Program-made: the position numbers and the translations under genes
Assembly: GCF_017104565.1 (NCBI RefSeq)
Contig: NZ_JAAGPD010000007.1
Coordinates: 124,001 to 188,000 of the forward strand
Direction: 5' to 3'
Source: Paraburkholderia sp. Tr-20389
Lineage (GTDB): Bacteria; Pseudomonadota; Gammaproteobacteria; Burkholderiales; Burkholderiaceae
DNA length: 64,000 bases
The notes under the pieces: model-generated
What the model saw: only the letters and a program-made list of their open reading frames with translations
Told to the model about the DNA's origin: nothing
The model's database searches: none
Part shown: positions 37,511-47,246 of the stretch, piece by piece
Layout of the letters: every line of letters starts with the position of its first letter
Numbering within the stretch: the first letter of the stretch is position 1

Positions 37511-37575
37511 AGTGTCTGGCGGCGTACGATGGCGCCCGCCTGACCTGATGCAGCTATACACACTGGGGAAGCACG

Positions 37576-39888
37576 TTGTTTAAACCTCATCGCTTTGTTC
37601 CAAAGACGGTTGTAGCCGCGGCAATCGCCGCGCATGGGCTGGCGGCCCACGCGACGACACCCTTCGTGGTGAAAGACATTCGGATCGAGGGGCTGCAGCG
37701 GGTCGAACCCGGCACGGTGTTCTCCTACCTCCCCATCAAGCAAGGCGACACGTTTACCGACGAGAAGGCTTCCGAAGCCATCCGCGCGCTGTACGCAACG
37801 GGCTTCTTCAACGACGTGAAGATCGCCACGGAAGGCGAGGTCGTGGTCGTGCAGGTGCTCGAACGTCCCGCCATCGGCACGATCGATTTCTCCGGTCTGC
37901 ATGAATTCGAAAAGGACAACCTGGTCAAGGCGCTGCGCGCCGTCGGTCTGTCGCAGGGCCGCTACTACGACAAGGCGCTCGTCGACAAGGCCGAGCAGGA
38001 ACTGAAGCGCCAGTATCTGACGCGCGGTTTTTACGCAGCTGAAGTCACGACTACGATCACGCCGATCGATCGCAACCGTGTTGCGGTCCTGTTCGCCGTG
38101 ATCGAAGGTCCTAGCGCGAAGATCCGCCAGATCAACTTCATCGGCAACAAGTCGTTCAGCACGGGCACGCTGCGCGACGAAATGCAGCTGTCCACGCCGA
38201 ACTGGTTCTCGTGGTACACGAAGAACGACTTGTATTCGAAAGAGAAGCTCACCGGCGACCTCGAGAACGTCCGCTCGTACTACCTGAATCGCGGCTATCT
38301 CGAGTTCAACATCGAGTCGACGCAGGTATCGATCACGCCGGACAAGAAGGACATGTATCTGACGGTGACGCTGCACGAAGGCGAGCCGTACACCATCAAC
38401 AGCATCAAGCTCGCGGGCAATCTGCTCGACCGCGAAGCCGAGCTGAACAAGCTGATCAAGATCAAACCGGGCGACCGTTTCTCGGCGGAAAAGCTGCAGG
38501 CCACGACGAAGGCGATCGTCGACAAGCTCGGTGAATACGGCTATGCGTTCGCCACGGTGAACGCGCTGCCGCAGATCGACCAGGAACATCACAAGGTCGA
38601 CCTCACGCTGCAGGTCGATCCGAGCCGCCGTGTCTACGTGCGCCGCATCAACGTGGTCGGCAACACGCGTACACGCGACGAAGTCGTGCGTCGCGAAATG
38701 CGCCAGCTCGAAAGCTCGTGGTTCGATTCGAACCGCCTCGCGCTGTCGAAGGATCGTATCAACCGTCTCGGCTACTTCACGGACGTCGACGTGACGACCG
38801 TGCCTGTGGAAGGTACGCCGGACCAGGTGGACGTCGACGTCAAGGTCGCTGAAAAGCCGACGGGCGCGATCACCCTGGGTGCCGGCTTCTCGTCGACGGA
38901 CAAGGTGGTCTTGTCGGCAGGCGTGTCGCAGGACAACGTGTTCGGTTCGGGTACGAGCCTCTCGGTGAACGTGAATACCGCGAAAACGTACCGCACGCTG
39001 ACGGTGACCCAGGTCGACCCGTACTTCACGGTCGACGGCATCAAGCGCATCACGGACGTCTACTACCGCACGTACGAGCCGCTGTACTACTCGACGGACT
39101 CGAGCTTCCGCATCGTCACGATGGGTGGCGACCTGAAGTTCGGCATCCCGTTCTCGGAAGTGGACACGGTGTACTTCGGCGCAGGCTTCGAGCAGAACAC
39201 GCTCGACGTCGACGCGAACACGCCGCAGGCCTACAAGAACTACGTGCAGGACTTCGGCCGCGTGTCGAACAACGTGCCGCTGACGGTCGGCTGGTCGCGC
39301 GACGCACGTGACAGCGCGCTGGTGCCGAGCCGCGGCTACTTCACGCAGGCGAACGCCGAATACGGCACGCCGATCGGCGGCACCGAGTATTACAAGGCCG
39401 ACTTGCAGGCGCAGTACTATTACTCGTTCTCGCGCGGCTTCGTGATCGGCTTCAACGTGCAGGGCGGCTACGGCAACGGCATCGGCAACGCGTACCCGAT
39501 CTTCAAGAACTACTACGCAGGCGGTATCGGCTCGGTCCGCGGCTATGAACCGAGCTCGCTGGGTCCGCGCGACAAGGTCACGAACGACCCGATCGGCGGC
39601 AACAAGATGTTCGTGTCGAACGTCGAACTGACGTTCCCGCTGCCGGGTACGGGTTATGACCGCACGCTGCGTGTGTTCACGTTCCTCGACGCCGGTAACG
39701 TCTGGGGCGATTCGCGTCAGGGCGGCGACACGACGGTCGGTTCGAACGGCCTGCGCTACGGTTACGGTGTGGGTCTCGCGTGGATTTCGCCGATCGGGCC
39801 GCTCAAGCTGTCGCTGGGCTTCCCGCTCCAGAAACATACGGGCGACCAGTATCAGAAGTTCCAGTTCCAGATCGGTACGGCGTTCTGA
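37576..39888 (+). CDS. bamA: Outer membrane protein assembly factor BamA
   Basis: Central subunit of the BAM complex, which folds and inserts beta-barrel proteins into the outer membrane. The 770 residues contain a signal peptide (cleavage about residue 28, LAAHA), five POTRA domains (about 30-425, starting FVVKDIRIEGLQRVEPGTVF), and a 16-strand barrel. The conserved loop-6 VRGYE motif lies in GGIGSVRGYEPSSLGPRD. The C-terminus ends in Phe (QIGTAF), the outer-membrane sorting signal. The start is TTG 37576 after GGGGAA. It precedes skp, its chaperone. Confidence 0.98.
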   Translation: MFKPHRFVPKTVVAAAIAAHGLAAHATTPFVVKDIRIEGLQRVEPGTVFSYLPIKQGDTFTDEKASEAIRALYATGFFNDVKIATEGEVVVVQVLERPAIGTIDFSGLHEFEKDNLVKALRAVGLSQGRYYDKALVDKAEQELKRQYLTRGFYAAEVTTTITPIDRNRVAVLFAVIEGPSAKIRQINFIGNKSFSTGTLRDEMQLSTPNWFSWYTKNDLYSKEKLTGDLENVRSYYLNRGYLEFNIESTQVSITPDKKDMYLTVTLHEGEPYTINSIKLAGNLLDREAELNKLIKIKPGDRFSAEKLQATTKAIVDKLGEYGYAFATVNALPQIDQEHHKVDLTLQVDPSRRVYVRRINVVGNTRTRDEVVRREMRQLESSWFDSNRLALSKDRINRLGYFTDVDVTTVPVEGTPDQVDVDVKVAEKPTGAITLGAGFSSTDKVVLSAGVSQDNVFGSGTSLSVNVNTAKTYRTLTVTQVDPYFTVDGIKRITDVYYRTYEPLYYSTDSSFRIVTMGGDLKFGIPFSEVDTVYFGAGFEQNTLDVDANTPQAYKNYVQDFGRVSNNVPLTVGWSRDARDSALVPSRGYFTQANAEYGTPIGGTEYYKADLQAQYYYSFSRGFVIGFNVQGGYGNGIGNAYPIFKNYYAGGIGSVRGYEPSSLGPRDKVTNDPIGGNKMFVSNVELTFPLPGTGYDRTLRVFTFLDAGNVWGDSRQGGDTTVGSNGLRYGYGVGLAWISPIGPLKLSLGFPLQKHTGDQYQKFQFQIGTAF

Positions 39889-39929
39889 TCGCGCGCACCG
39901 GAACTGGAACCCCTTACAGCATCGAGAGG

Positions 39930-40466
39930 ATGACTTTGCTAACTGGTATGTTTTCGAAACGTGCGGCGTGTGCAATGGCTCTGGCCATGACGCTCGGCGT
40001 GGGCGCCGCCAACGCGGCGCAGGCGCAGGAAGCGCGAATCGCCGCGGTGAATTCGGATCGCATCCTGCGTGAGTCGACGTTGGCGAAAGCGGCGCAGACC
40101 AAGCTCGAAGCGGAGTTCGCGAAGCGCGACAAGGACCTGCAGGACATGGCGCAGCGTCTGAAGTCGATGTCCGACTCGCTGGACAAGAACGGCGCGTCGC
40201 TGGCGCCCGCCGACCGCGCGCAGAAGCAACGCGATCTGTCGCAACTCGACACGGATTTCCAGCGCAAGCAGCGTGAATTCCGCGAAGACCTGAACCAGCG
40301 CCGTAACGAAGAGCTGGCGTCCGTGCTCGACCGCGCGAACAAGGTGATCAAGCAGATCGCCGAGCAGCAGCACTACGATCTGATCGTGCAGGAAGCGGTC
40401 TACGTCAGCCCGCGCATCGACATCACCGATCAGGTGCTCAAGGCGCTGGCATCGAGCAGCAATTAA
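39930..40466 (+). CDS. skp: Periplasmic chaperone Skp/OmpH
   Basis: Trimeric periplasmic chaperone for unfolded outer-membrane proteins on the way to BamA. The 178 residues have a signal peptide (hydrophobic CAMALAMTLGVGAANAAQAQ), then a charged helical coiled coil rich in Lys, Arg, Gln and Glu (about 55-145) that forms the tentacles. ATG 39930 overlaps GAGAGG closely; ATG 39948 is an alternative start but lacks a ribosome binding site. It lies between bamA and lpxD, the universal arrangement. Confidence 0.93.
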   Translation: MTLLTGMFSKRAACAMALAMTLGVGAANAAQAQEARIAAVNSDRILRESTLAKAAQTKLEAEFAKRDKDLQDMAQRLKSMSDSLDKNGASLAPADRAQKQRDLSQLDTDFQRKQREFREDLNQRRNEELASVLDRANKVIKQIAEQQHYDLIVQEAVYVSPRIDITDQVLKALASSSN

Positions 40467-40566
40467 AGCCGGACCGGACGGCGCGTACAGCGGCCGCCCG
40501 GCGCAACACCTCCGGCGCGCGGAATCCGCGCCGCTTGGGTAACTGAACAGCAGGAGCAGTACACGC

Positions 40567-41643
40567 ATGGCATTCACGCTCGAGGAGATCGTCCAGCGGT
40601 TCGGCGGAGAGGTCGTCGGCGATCGCGCGCACCGCGTCGGCAATCTGGCGCCGCTCGATCAGGCTGGCCCCGATCAACTGGCGTTTCTCGCCAATCCGAA
40701 GTACCTGGCGCAAGTCGAAACGACGCGCGCAGGCGCTGTGCTGATCAATGCAGCCGATCTCGCGAAGCTTGCGTCGCGCGATGGCCGCAATTTCATCGTC
40801 ACGCCGAATCCCTACGCGTACTTCGCTCGTCTTGCGCAGGCCTTCATCGACATGGCTGCGCCCAAGGCGAAGCCGGGCGTGCATCCGGGCGCAACCGTCG
40901 ACCCGTCTGCGCAGATTGCAGCAACGGCTGTCGTCGGCCCGAACGTGACGGTCGAAGCGGGCGCGGTGATCGGCGAGAACGTGCGGCTCGACGCAAATGT
41001 GTTCGTCGGGCGCGGCACGAGCATCGGCGCGGGTTCGCACCTGTACCCGAACGTTGCCGTGTATCACGGCTGCAAGCTCGGCGAACGCGCAATCGTGCAC
41101 GCGGGGGCTGTAATCGGCTCGGATGGCTTCGGCTTCGCGCCGGACTTCGTCGGCGACGGCGATGCGCGCACGGGCAGCTGGGTGAAGATTCCACAGGTCG
41201 GTGGCGTATCGATCGGACCGGACGTCGAAATCGGTGCAAATACCACGATCGACCGCGGCGCGATGGCCGATACTGTCATCGAAGAATGCGTGAAGATCGA
41301 TAACCTCGTGCAGATCGGACATAACTGCAAGATAGGCGCCTATACGGTGATCGCGGGTTGCGCAGGCGTCGCGGGCAGCACGACGATCGGCCGTCACTGC
41401 ATGATCGGCGGCGCGGTCGGCATAGCCGGCCACGTCACCTTGGGCGATTACGTGATCGTCACGGCGAAGTCGGGTGTATCGAAATCGCTTCCGAAAGCGG
41501 GCATCTACACGAGCGCATTCCCGGCCGTGGATCATGCCGACTGGAACAGGAGCGCCGCGTTGATGCGCAATCTCGACAAATTGCGCGATCGCATCAAGGC
41601 GCTCGAAGCAGCAGTCGCCAGCGCCTCCGGAGACAAGGCGTAA
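40567..41643 (+). CDS. lpxD: UDP-3-O-(3-hydroxyacyl)glucosamine N-acyltransferase
   Basis: Third step of lipid A synthesis: adds the second hydroxyacyl chain from acyl-ACP to UDP-3-O-acyl-glucosamine. The 358 residues comprise an N-terminal uridine-binding domain (about 1-100), a left-handed beta-helix of hexapeptide repeats (about 105-310), and a C-terminal helix. The catalytic His is most likely H252 in [15 protein letters not shown] lies 9 bases upstream of the ATG. Confidence 0.97.
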   Translation: MAFTLEEIVQRFGGEVVGDRAHRVGNLAPLDQAGPDQLAFLANPKYLAQVETTRAGAVLINAADLAKLASRDGRNFIVTPNPYAYFARLAQAFIDMAAPKAKPGVHPGATVDPSAQIAATAVVGPNVTVEAGAVIGENVRLDANVFVGRGTSIGAGSHLYPNVAVYHGCKLGERAIVHAGAVIGSDGFGFAPDFVGDGDARTGSWVKIPQVGGVSIGPDVEIGANTTIDRGAMADTVIEECVKIDNLVQIGHNCKIGAYTVIAGCAGVAGSTTIGRHCMIGGAVGIAGHVTLGDYVIVTAKSGVSKSLPKAGIYTSAFPAVDHADWNRSAALMRNLDKLRDRIKALEAAVASASGDKA

Positions 41644-41812
41644 GCACCTCGGGCACCATAAGCACGACGGAAGAAAAGCGCTGGCGCGCGCGGCCGATGG
41701 GCGGCGGGCCGCCGGCACAGGAACGGGCGGCAGGGCGCGTCGTCATCGATCGGACCCTTGCCCCCAGCATTCGCAGTCATCATCGCGCAACCCTTGCGTG
41801 AGCAGAAACACC

Positions 41813-42274
41813 ATGAGCACCGAAAAAATCAATCTCGACATTCACAAGATTCTCACGCTGCTGCCGCATCGCTATCCGATCCTGCTCGTCGATCGGGTAC
41901 TCGAACTCGAGCCGCACAAGAGCATCAAAGCGCTGAAGAATGTGTCGATCAACGAACCGTACTTCATGGGTCACTTCCCGAAGCGCCCCGTGATGCCGGG
42001 TGTGCTGATTCTGGAAGCGCTCGCGCAGACGGCTGCGCTGCTGACGTTCGCGGAAGAGCCGCACGATCCGGACAACACGCTGTACCTGTTCGTCGGCATC
42101 GACAATGCGCGCTTCAAGCGCGTGGTCGAACCGGGCGACCAGCTGATCCTGAACGTCACGTTCGAGCGTCATATGCGCGGCATCTGGAAGTTCAAGGCGC
42201 GCGCCGAAGTGGACGGCCAGGTCGCAGCCGAAGCCGACCTGATGTGCGCGGTGCGCCAGACGGACAGCGAGTAA
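41813..42274 (+). CDS. fabZ: 3-hydroxyacyl-ACP dehydratase FabZ
   Basis: Dehydrates 3-hydroxyacyl-ACP in fatty acid elongation. It competes with LpxA for hydroxyacyl-ACP, which explains its place in the lipid A cluster. The hot-dog fold of 153 residues has catalytic H54 in [13 protein letters not shown] and E68 in LILEAL, numbered as in E. coli. ATG 41813 gives the family length; an in-frame GTG at 41798 is possible. The ribosome binding site is weak for both. Confidence 0.97.
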   Translation: MSTEKINLDIHKILTLLPHRYPILLVDRVLELEPHKSIKALKNVSINEPYFMGHFPKRPVMPGVLILEALAQTAALLTFAEEPHDPDNTLYLFVGIDNARFKRVVEPGDQLILNVTFERHMRGIWKFKARAEVDGQVAAEADLMCAVRQTDSE

Positions 42275-42442
42275 GCGCTGGATCGGTAGGAACACCGGGC
42301 TTGTCGGAGAGCTCGCTGCAGCGAAAACAGACAATCGAAACATCGGGGCGGTCACACTCACGCTTTCACAGGTGACCGCGTCGGCGCGCCGGGTGATGCG
42401 ACAGCGTCATCCGCGCAAGCAACGCAATTCAAGCGAGGGCGC

Positions 42443-43231
42443 ATGAGCAGGATTCATCCCACTGCGATCATCGAGTCGGGCGCTCAGCTCGACGAATCGG
42501 TCGAAATCGGACCGTACGCCATCGTCGGCGCGAACGTCACAATCGGGGCGCGCACGACCATCGGTTCGCATAGCGTGATCGAAGGCTACACGACGATCGG
42601 CGAAGACAACCGCATCGGCCATTACGCGTCGGTCGGCGGTCGTCCGCAGGACATGAAGTACCGCGACGAGCCGACGAAGCTCGTCATCGGCAGTCGCAAC
42701 ACGATCCGTGAATTCACGACGATCCACACGGGCACCGTGCAGGACAAGGGCATCACCACGCTCGGCGACGACAACTGGATCATGGCCTACGTGCATATCG
42801 GCCACGACTGCCAGATCGGCAACAACGTGATCCTGTCGAGCAACGCGCAGATGGCGGGCCACGTGATCATCGGCGATCACGCGATCGTCGGCGGCATGTC
42901 GGGCGTGCACCAGTTCGTGCGCATCGGCGCGCATTCGATGCTGGGTGGCGCGTCGGCGCTCGTGCAGGACATTCCGCCGTTCGTGATCGCGGCGGGCAAC
43001 AAGGCCGAGCCGCACGGCATCAATGTCGAAGGGCTGCGCCGCCGCGGCTTTTCGGCCGATGCGATTTCGGCGCTGCGTTCTGCCTACCGCCTGCTGTACA
43101 AGAACGGTCTGTCGCTCGAAGAGGCGAAGGTGCAATTGCGCGAACTCGCGACGGCGGGCGGCGACGGCGACGAGCCGGTGCGCGCGCTCGTCGACTTCGT
43201 CGAGCAGTCGCAGCGCGGCATCATCCGCTAA
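42443..43231 (+). CDS. lpxA: UDP-N-acetylglucosamine O-acyltransferase
   Basis: First step of lipid A synthesis: transfers a hydroxyacyl chain from ACP to the 3-OH of UDP-GlcNAc. The 262 residues form a left-handed beta-helix with short hexapeptide repeats, then a C-terminal helical domain from about 190. The catalytic base is H121 in [12 protein letters not shown], equivalent to E. coli H125. It is preceded by GAGGGCG. Confidence 0.97.
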   Translation: MSRIHPTAIIESGAQLDESVEIGPYAIVGANVTIGARTTIGSHSVIEGYTTIGEDNRIGHYASVGGRPQDMKYRDEPTKLVIGSRNTIREFTTIHTGTVQDKGITTLGDDNWIMAYVHIGHDCQIGNNVILSSNAQMAGHVIIGDHAIVGGMSGVHQFVRIGAHSMLGGASALVQDIPPFVIAAGNKAEPHGINVEGLRRRGFSADAISALRSAYRLLYKNGLSLEEAKVQLRELATAGGDGDEPVRALVDFVEQSQRGIIR

Positions 43232-43234
43232 CCG

Positions 43235-44404
43235 ATGCCGTTGCCTACCAGTCCGCTACGGCTCGCAATGGTGGCCGGCGAGCCGTCGGGCGACCTGCTG
43301 GCGGCTTCGATGCTGGACGGGCTCGCGGCCCGTCTGCCAGACGCGACGCAGTACTTCGGTATCGGCGGCCCGCGCATGATCGCGAAGGGTTTCGATGCGC
43401 ATTTCCCGATGGAAAAGCTGTCGGTGCGCGGTTATGTCGAAGCGCTGAAGCACATTCCCGAGATCCTCGGCATCCGCAACGAGCTGAAGCGCCAGTTGCT
43501 GGCCGAGCCGCCGTCGGCGTTCATCGGCGTCGACGCGCCCGACTTCAACTTCGGCCTCGAGCATCCGCTGCGCGACGCGGGTATTCCGACTATCCATTTC
43601 GTCTGTCCGTCCATCTGGGCATGGCGCGGTGGCCGCATCAAGAAGATCGTCAAGGCCGTCGATCACATGCTGTGCGTGTTCCCGTTCGAAAAGGCGCTGC
43701 TCGAGAAGTCGGGGGTGACGGCGACCTATGTCGGGCATCCGCTCGCCGACGAGATTCCGCTCGAACCGGACACGGCAGGCGCGCGCCGCGAACTCGGCCT
43801 GCCAGAAAGCGGTCCGGTGATCGCCGTGCTGCCGGGCAGCCGGCGCTCGGAGATTGCGCTGATCGGCCCGACGTTCTTCGACGCGATGGAGCTGATGTTG
43901 CAGCGCGAGCCGGGCGTGCGTTTCGTGATGCCGGCCGCGACGCCGGCGCTGCGCGAACTGCTGAAGCCGCTCGTCGACGCACACCCGAAGCTGCCGCTCA
44001 CGCTGACGGACGGCAACGCGCAACGCGCGATGACGGCCGCCGACGCGATCCTCGTGAAGAGCGGCACGGTGACGCTGGAAGCGGCGCTGCTGAAAAAGCC
44101 GATGGTGATCTCGTACAAGGTGCCCTGGCTGACGGGGCAGATCATGCGCCGACAAGGCTATCTGCCGTACGTCGGTCTGCCGAACATTCTGGCTGGGCGT
44201 TTCGTCGTGCCGGAAATCCTGCAGCACTTCGCGACACCGGAAGCGCTGGCCGATGCCACGCTGACCCAGTTGCGCGACGACGCGAACCGGCGCACGCTGA
44301 CGGAAATCTTCACCGAGATGCATCACGTGCTCAAGCAGAACACAGCGCAGCGCGCCGCCGAAGCCGTCGTCAGCGTGATCGAGACGCGCCGGGGGCGTCC
44401 ATGA
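43235..44404 (+). CDS. lpxB: Lipid-A-disaccharide synthase
   Basis: GT19 glycosyltransferase that joins UDP-diacylglucosamine and lipid X at the inner membrane. The 389 residues show [11 protein letters not shown] at the N-terminus, [13 protein letters not shown] mid-protein, and the nucleotide-binding LPGSRRSEI and [18 protein letters not shown] in the C-terminal half. It starts 3 bp after lpxA, and its stop overlaps the rnhB start by 4 bases. Confidence 0.97.
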   Translation: MPLPTSPLRLAMVAGEPSGDLLAASMLDGLAARLPDATQYFGIGGPRMIAKGFDAHFPMEKLSVRGYVEALKHIPEILGIRNELKRQLLAEPPSAFIGVDAPDFNFGLEHPLRDAGIPTIHFVCPSIWAWRGGRIKKIVKAVDHMLCVFPFEKALLEKSGVTATYVGHPLADEIPLEPDTAGARRELGLPESGPVIAVLPGSRRSEIALIGPTFFDAMELMLQREPGVRFVMPAATPALRELLKPLVDAHPKLPLTLTDGNAQRAMTAADAILVKSGTVTLEAALLKKPMVISYKVPWLTGQIMRRQGYLPYVGLPNILAGRFVVPEILQHFATPEALADATLTQLRDDANRRTLTEIFTEMHHVLKQNTAQRAAEAVVSVIETRRGRP

Positions 44405-45147
44405 CCCGCGCGGCGGGCACGGCTGCGCCGCGCCGCAAGACGTCGGCGAAGGCCACCGCGCAGGCCGGACTCGATTTCTCGTCGCCGCACGACGTCATTT
44501 GCGGCGTCGACGAAGCGGGGCGCGGTCCGCTCGCCGGGCCGGTGGTTGCGGCAGCCGTGATTCTCGATCCGGCGAAGCCGCGCATCCGCGGACTCACCGA
44601 TTCGAAAGCGCTGACGGCGAAAAAGCGTGATGAACTGTACGAGAAGATCATCGAGCGCTCGCTGGCGTATTGCATTGCGTCGGCGTCCGTCGAAGAAATC
44701 GACTCGCTGAACATCCTGCACGCGACGATGCTCGCGATGAAGCGCGCCGTCGAAGGCCTGCACATTGCGCCGACGCTCGCGAAGATCGACGGCAACCGTT
44801 GCCCGTCGTTGAGCATTCGCAGCGAGGCGATCGTCAGCGGCGATCTGCTCGTGCCGTGCATTTCGGCGGCTTCGATTCTCGCGAAGGTCACGCGTGACCG
44901 CATGTTGCTCGAATTGCATCAGATGTTCCCGGTCTACGGTTTCGACGCGCACGCCGGCTACGGCACGCCGCAGCATCTGACGGCGCTGCGCGAGCATGGT
45001 CCGTGCGAGCATCACCGGCGCTCGTTCGCGCCCGTGCGTGAGGCGCACCTGCGCCTCGGCAAGGCCGTCGATCTGCCGAAGGGCGTCGTCGTCGCACCGG
45101 TTGCGACCGACGACGCGTTTCTCGCCGACGACAGCGCGCCGTTCTGA
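44401..45147 (+). CDS. rnhB: Ribonuclease HII
   Basis: Cleaves RNA in RNA-DNA hybrids and at single misincorporated ribonucleotides, starting ribonucleotide excision repair. The 248 residues carry the type 2 motif [20 protein letters not shown] with catalytic Asp and Glu, plus the later catalytic Asp in AKIDGN. A 30-residue Ala/Arg/Thr-rich N-terminal extension precedes the domain. ATG 44401 overlaps the lpxB stop (ATGA). Confidence 0.96.
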   Translation: MTRAAGTAAPRRKTSAKATAQAGLDFSSPHDVICGVDEAGRGPLAGPVVAAAVILDPAKPRIRGLTDSKALTAKKRDELYEKIIERSLAYCIASASVEEIDSLNILHATMLAMKRAVEGLHIAPTLAKIDGNRCPSLSIRSEAIVSGDLLVPCISAASILAKVTRDRMLLELHQMFPVYGFDAHAGYGTPQHLTALREHGPCEHHRRSFAPVREAHLRLGKAVDLPKGVVVAPVATDDAFLADDSAPF

Positions 45148-45216
45148 TCCGGCAGTCAGCCATCAAGCGCCTGCGGGCGCTATTCTTTTCACCGCTTTTT
45201 ATCTCGCTCGTCGCCT

Positions 45217-46017
45217 GTGAAAGCCATCACCTCGCGGGACAATCCGCTCTACAAGCGTCTGAAGGCTCTGGCCGGATCGACGCATCAACAGCGCAAGAGC
45301 GGCCATGCGCTGCTCGAAGGGTTTCACCTCGCGAGCGCTTACCTGGATGTCGCCGGGCAGCCGGAAACGTGCGTCGTCACGGAAGGCGCGCTGCGTCACG
45401 ACGAGGCGCAGGCGATCGTCGCACGTATCGACGAACGGCGCATCGTCACGCTGCCGGATGCGCTGTTCGGGCAGCTGTCGAACGTGGTCAACGGCGTCGG
45501 TATGCTGCTGCTGGTCGAGAAGCTCGATCTGCCGTTGCCCGAGCGCGTGACGCACGGCTGCGTCGTGCTCGACGGTGTGCAGGATGCGGGCAATGTGGGT
45601 TCGATCCTGCGCAGCGCGGCGGCGGCGGGCATCGGCCATGTGTTCTGCGCACCGGGCACCGCGTACGCGTGGTCGTCGAAGGTGCTGCGTTCGGCGATGG
45701 GCGCGCATTTCCTGCTGCAGATTCACGAGGACATCGAGCCGCACACGCTGATCGAACGGCTCGACGTGCCCGTCGCGATCACGGATTCGCACGGCGCCGA
45801 GGCGATCTACGACACTAATCTGTCGGGGCCTGTCGCGTGGGTGTTCGGCAATGAAGGGGCGGGCGTATCGCAGGCGTGGCGCGACGCCGTCACGTATCGC
45901 GTGACGATTCCACAGCCGGGCGGGATGGAGTCGCTGAATGTGGCGGCGGCCGCCGCCGTGTGTCTGTTCGAGCAGTGCCGGCAGCAGCGCGGTAATCACG
46001 GTAGCGGCCCGCGCTAA
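45217..46017 (+). CDS. SpoU/TrmH-family RNA 2'-O-methyltransferase
   Basis: SPOUT-fold enzyme of 266 residues. An N-terminal substrate-binding domain (about 1-105, KSGHALLEGFHLA) is followed by the knotted catalytic domain with LDGVQDAGNVGSILRSAAAAG (motif 1), VFGNEGAGVS (motif 2) and IPQPGGMESLNVAAAAAV (motif 3). The fold and N-terminus match rRNA 2'-O-ribose methyltransferases such as RlmB, but the target nucleotide cannot be told from sequence. The start is GTG 45217. It closes the long plus-strand run and converges on ppsR. Confidence 0.88.
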   Translation: MKAITSRDNPLYKRLKALAGSTHQQRKSGHALLEGFHLASAYLDVAGQPETCVVTEGALRHDEAQAIVARIDERRIVTLPDALFGQLSNVVNGVGMLLLVEKLDLPLPERVTHGCVVLDGVQDAGNVGSILRSAAAAGIGHVFCAPGTAYAWSSKVLRSAMGAHFLLQIHEDIEPHTLIERLDVPVAITDSHGAEAIYDTNLSGPVAWVFGNEGAGVSQAWRDAVTYRVTIPQPGGMESLNVAAAAAVCLFEQCRQQRGNHGSGPR

Positions 46018-46038
46018 GCGAGCCACCACGCCTCACAG

Positions 46039-46854
46039 TCAATACGACGACCGGTCCAGCCTGATTTCCTGCAGGATGGTCGTCGCGATTTCCTCGATCG
46101 ACTTGTGTGTCGACGAGAGCCACTTGATCCCTTCACGCCGCATCATCGTCTCGGCTTCGTTGATCTCGTAGCGGCAGTTTTCCAGCGCCGCGTACTTGCT
46201 GCCGGGGCGCCGTTCATTGCGGATCTCCGACAGGCGCTGCGGATCGATCGACAGCCCGAACATCTTCGCGCGATGCGCATACAGCGGCGTCGGCAGCTTG
46301 CCGCGCTCGAAGTCTTCCGGAATCAGCGGGTAGTTTGCTGCCTTCACGCCGTACTGCATCGCCAGATACAGGCTCGTCGGCGTCTTGCCGCTGCGCGACA
46401 CGCCGACGAGAATCACGTCGGCTTCTTCCAGATTGCGATTCGACTGGCCGTCGTCGTGGGCGAGCGAGAAGTTGATTGCCTCGATCCGGTTCTTGTATTC
46501 CTCAGTGTCCGCGTTCTGGTGGCCGCGGCCCATCGCGTGGCTCGACTTCAGCTCCAGCTCCTGTTCGAGCGGCTCGACGAAGGTCTGGAACATGTCCAGC
46601 ACGAGCGCGTTCGAGTCCTTCACGATCTGGTTCGACGCGCTGTTCACGAGCGTCGTGAAGACGATCGGGCGGCGGCCCTCGTGATGGGCGGCTTCGTTGA
46701 TTTTTTCGAGCGTGGCGTAGGCTTTTTCCGTCGAATCGACGAACGGCACGCGGACCAGGCGGAATTTCTGGTCGAACTGGGAGAGGATCGAGTGCGCGAA
46801 GGTTTCGGCAGTAATCCCGGTACCGTCGGAGACGATGAATACGGTGGGCGGCAT
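46039..46854 (-). CDS. ppsR: PEP synthase regulatory protein (bifunctional kinase/pyrophosphorylase, DUF299)
   Basis: Controls PEP synthase by ADP-dependent phosphorylation and Pi-dependent dephosphorylation of an active-site Thr. The 271 residues begin [20 protein letters not shown] and hold the nucleotide-binding [15 protein letters not shown] motif (P-loop-like) near residue 155. The start at 46854 is the family start; the longer frame upstream lacks similarity. It is divergent from its own target gene ppsA, a common arrangement. Confidence 0.95.
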   Translation of the reverse strand: MPPTVFIVSDGTGITAETFAHSILSQFDQKFRLVRVPFVDSTEKAYATLEKINEAAHHEGRRPIVFTTLVNSASNQIVKDSNALVLDMFQTFVEPLEQELELKSSHAMGRGHQNADTEEYKNRIEAINFSLAHDDGQSNRNLEEADVILVGVSRSGKTPTSLYLAMQYGVKAANYPLIPEDFERGKLPTPLYAHRAKMFGLSIDPQRLSEIRNERRPGSKYAALENCRYEINEAETMMRREGIKWLSSTHKSIEEIATTILQEIRLDRSSY

Positions 46855-46970
46855 CAGTGGGCAGGGAACATGAGCGTCAAAATCCGCTCGAATCAGACAG
46901 TGCGGCAAGCCGCGCGCGCCGTCACGGCGCATTTCTCGCCCGACAGTCACATTTCGAGAGTCGGCACGGT

Positions 46971-46999
46971 AGAATAGCGGCAACCTGTTCGATAAGCAA
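46971..46999 (-). promoter_or_regulatory. Predicted sigma-70 promoter for ppsR
   Basis: On the minus strand, TTGCTT (46994-46999), a 17-base spacer, and TATTCT (46971-46976). It is well spaced, about 115 bases upstream of the ppsR start. Confidence 0.5.
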
Positions 47000-47037
47000 T
47001 TGCAGCCAAATCGCGTGTAACTATCCGTTATCGCTCT

Positions 47038-47066
47038 TTGATTGCGTCGCGATTTGTTCGTATCTT
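47038..47066 (+). promoter_or_regulatory. Predicted sigma-70 promoter for ppsA
   Basis: TTGATT (47038-47043), a 17-base spacer and TATCTT (47061-47066), about 180 bases upstream of the ppsA start. With the divergent ppsR promoter, it accounts for the 392-bp gap, which holds no gene. Confidence 0.5.
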
Positions 47067-47246
47067 GCACGGCAACGCTGCAAATTCGTTCAATCTCCTG
47101 CTTCCTCGGGCTTCGTGTCGAACATGAAGCCTGCCGCGATTGCTTCTCCAACAGGTTGCGTAAGGCACGGGTCACGCTTCCAATGAGCGCCCCGTGTTCG
47201 AGCCCACTTGCGCAATCGAGCATTTTTTTCACACTTAGGGGCTTGT

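Noticed and set aside
37507-39975. 822-codon open frame antisense to bamA
   Set aside because: Arg/Val/His-rich shadow with no domain; bamA is certain on the other strand.
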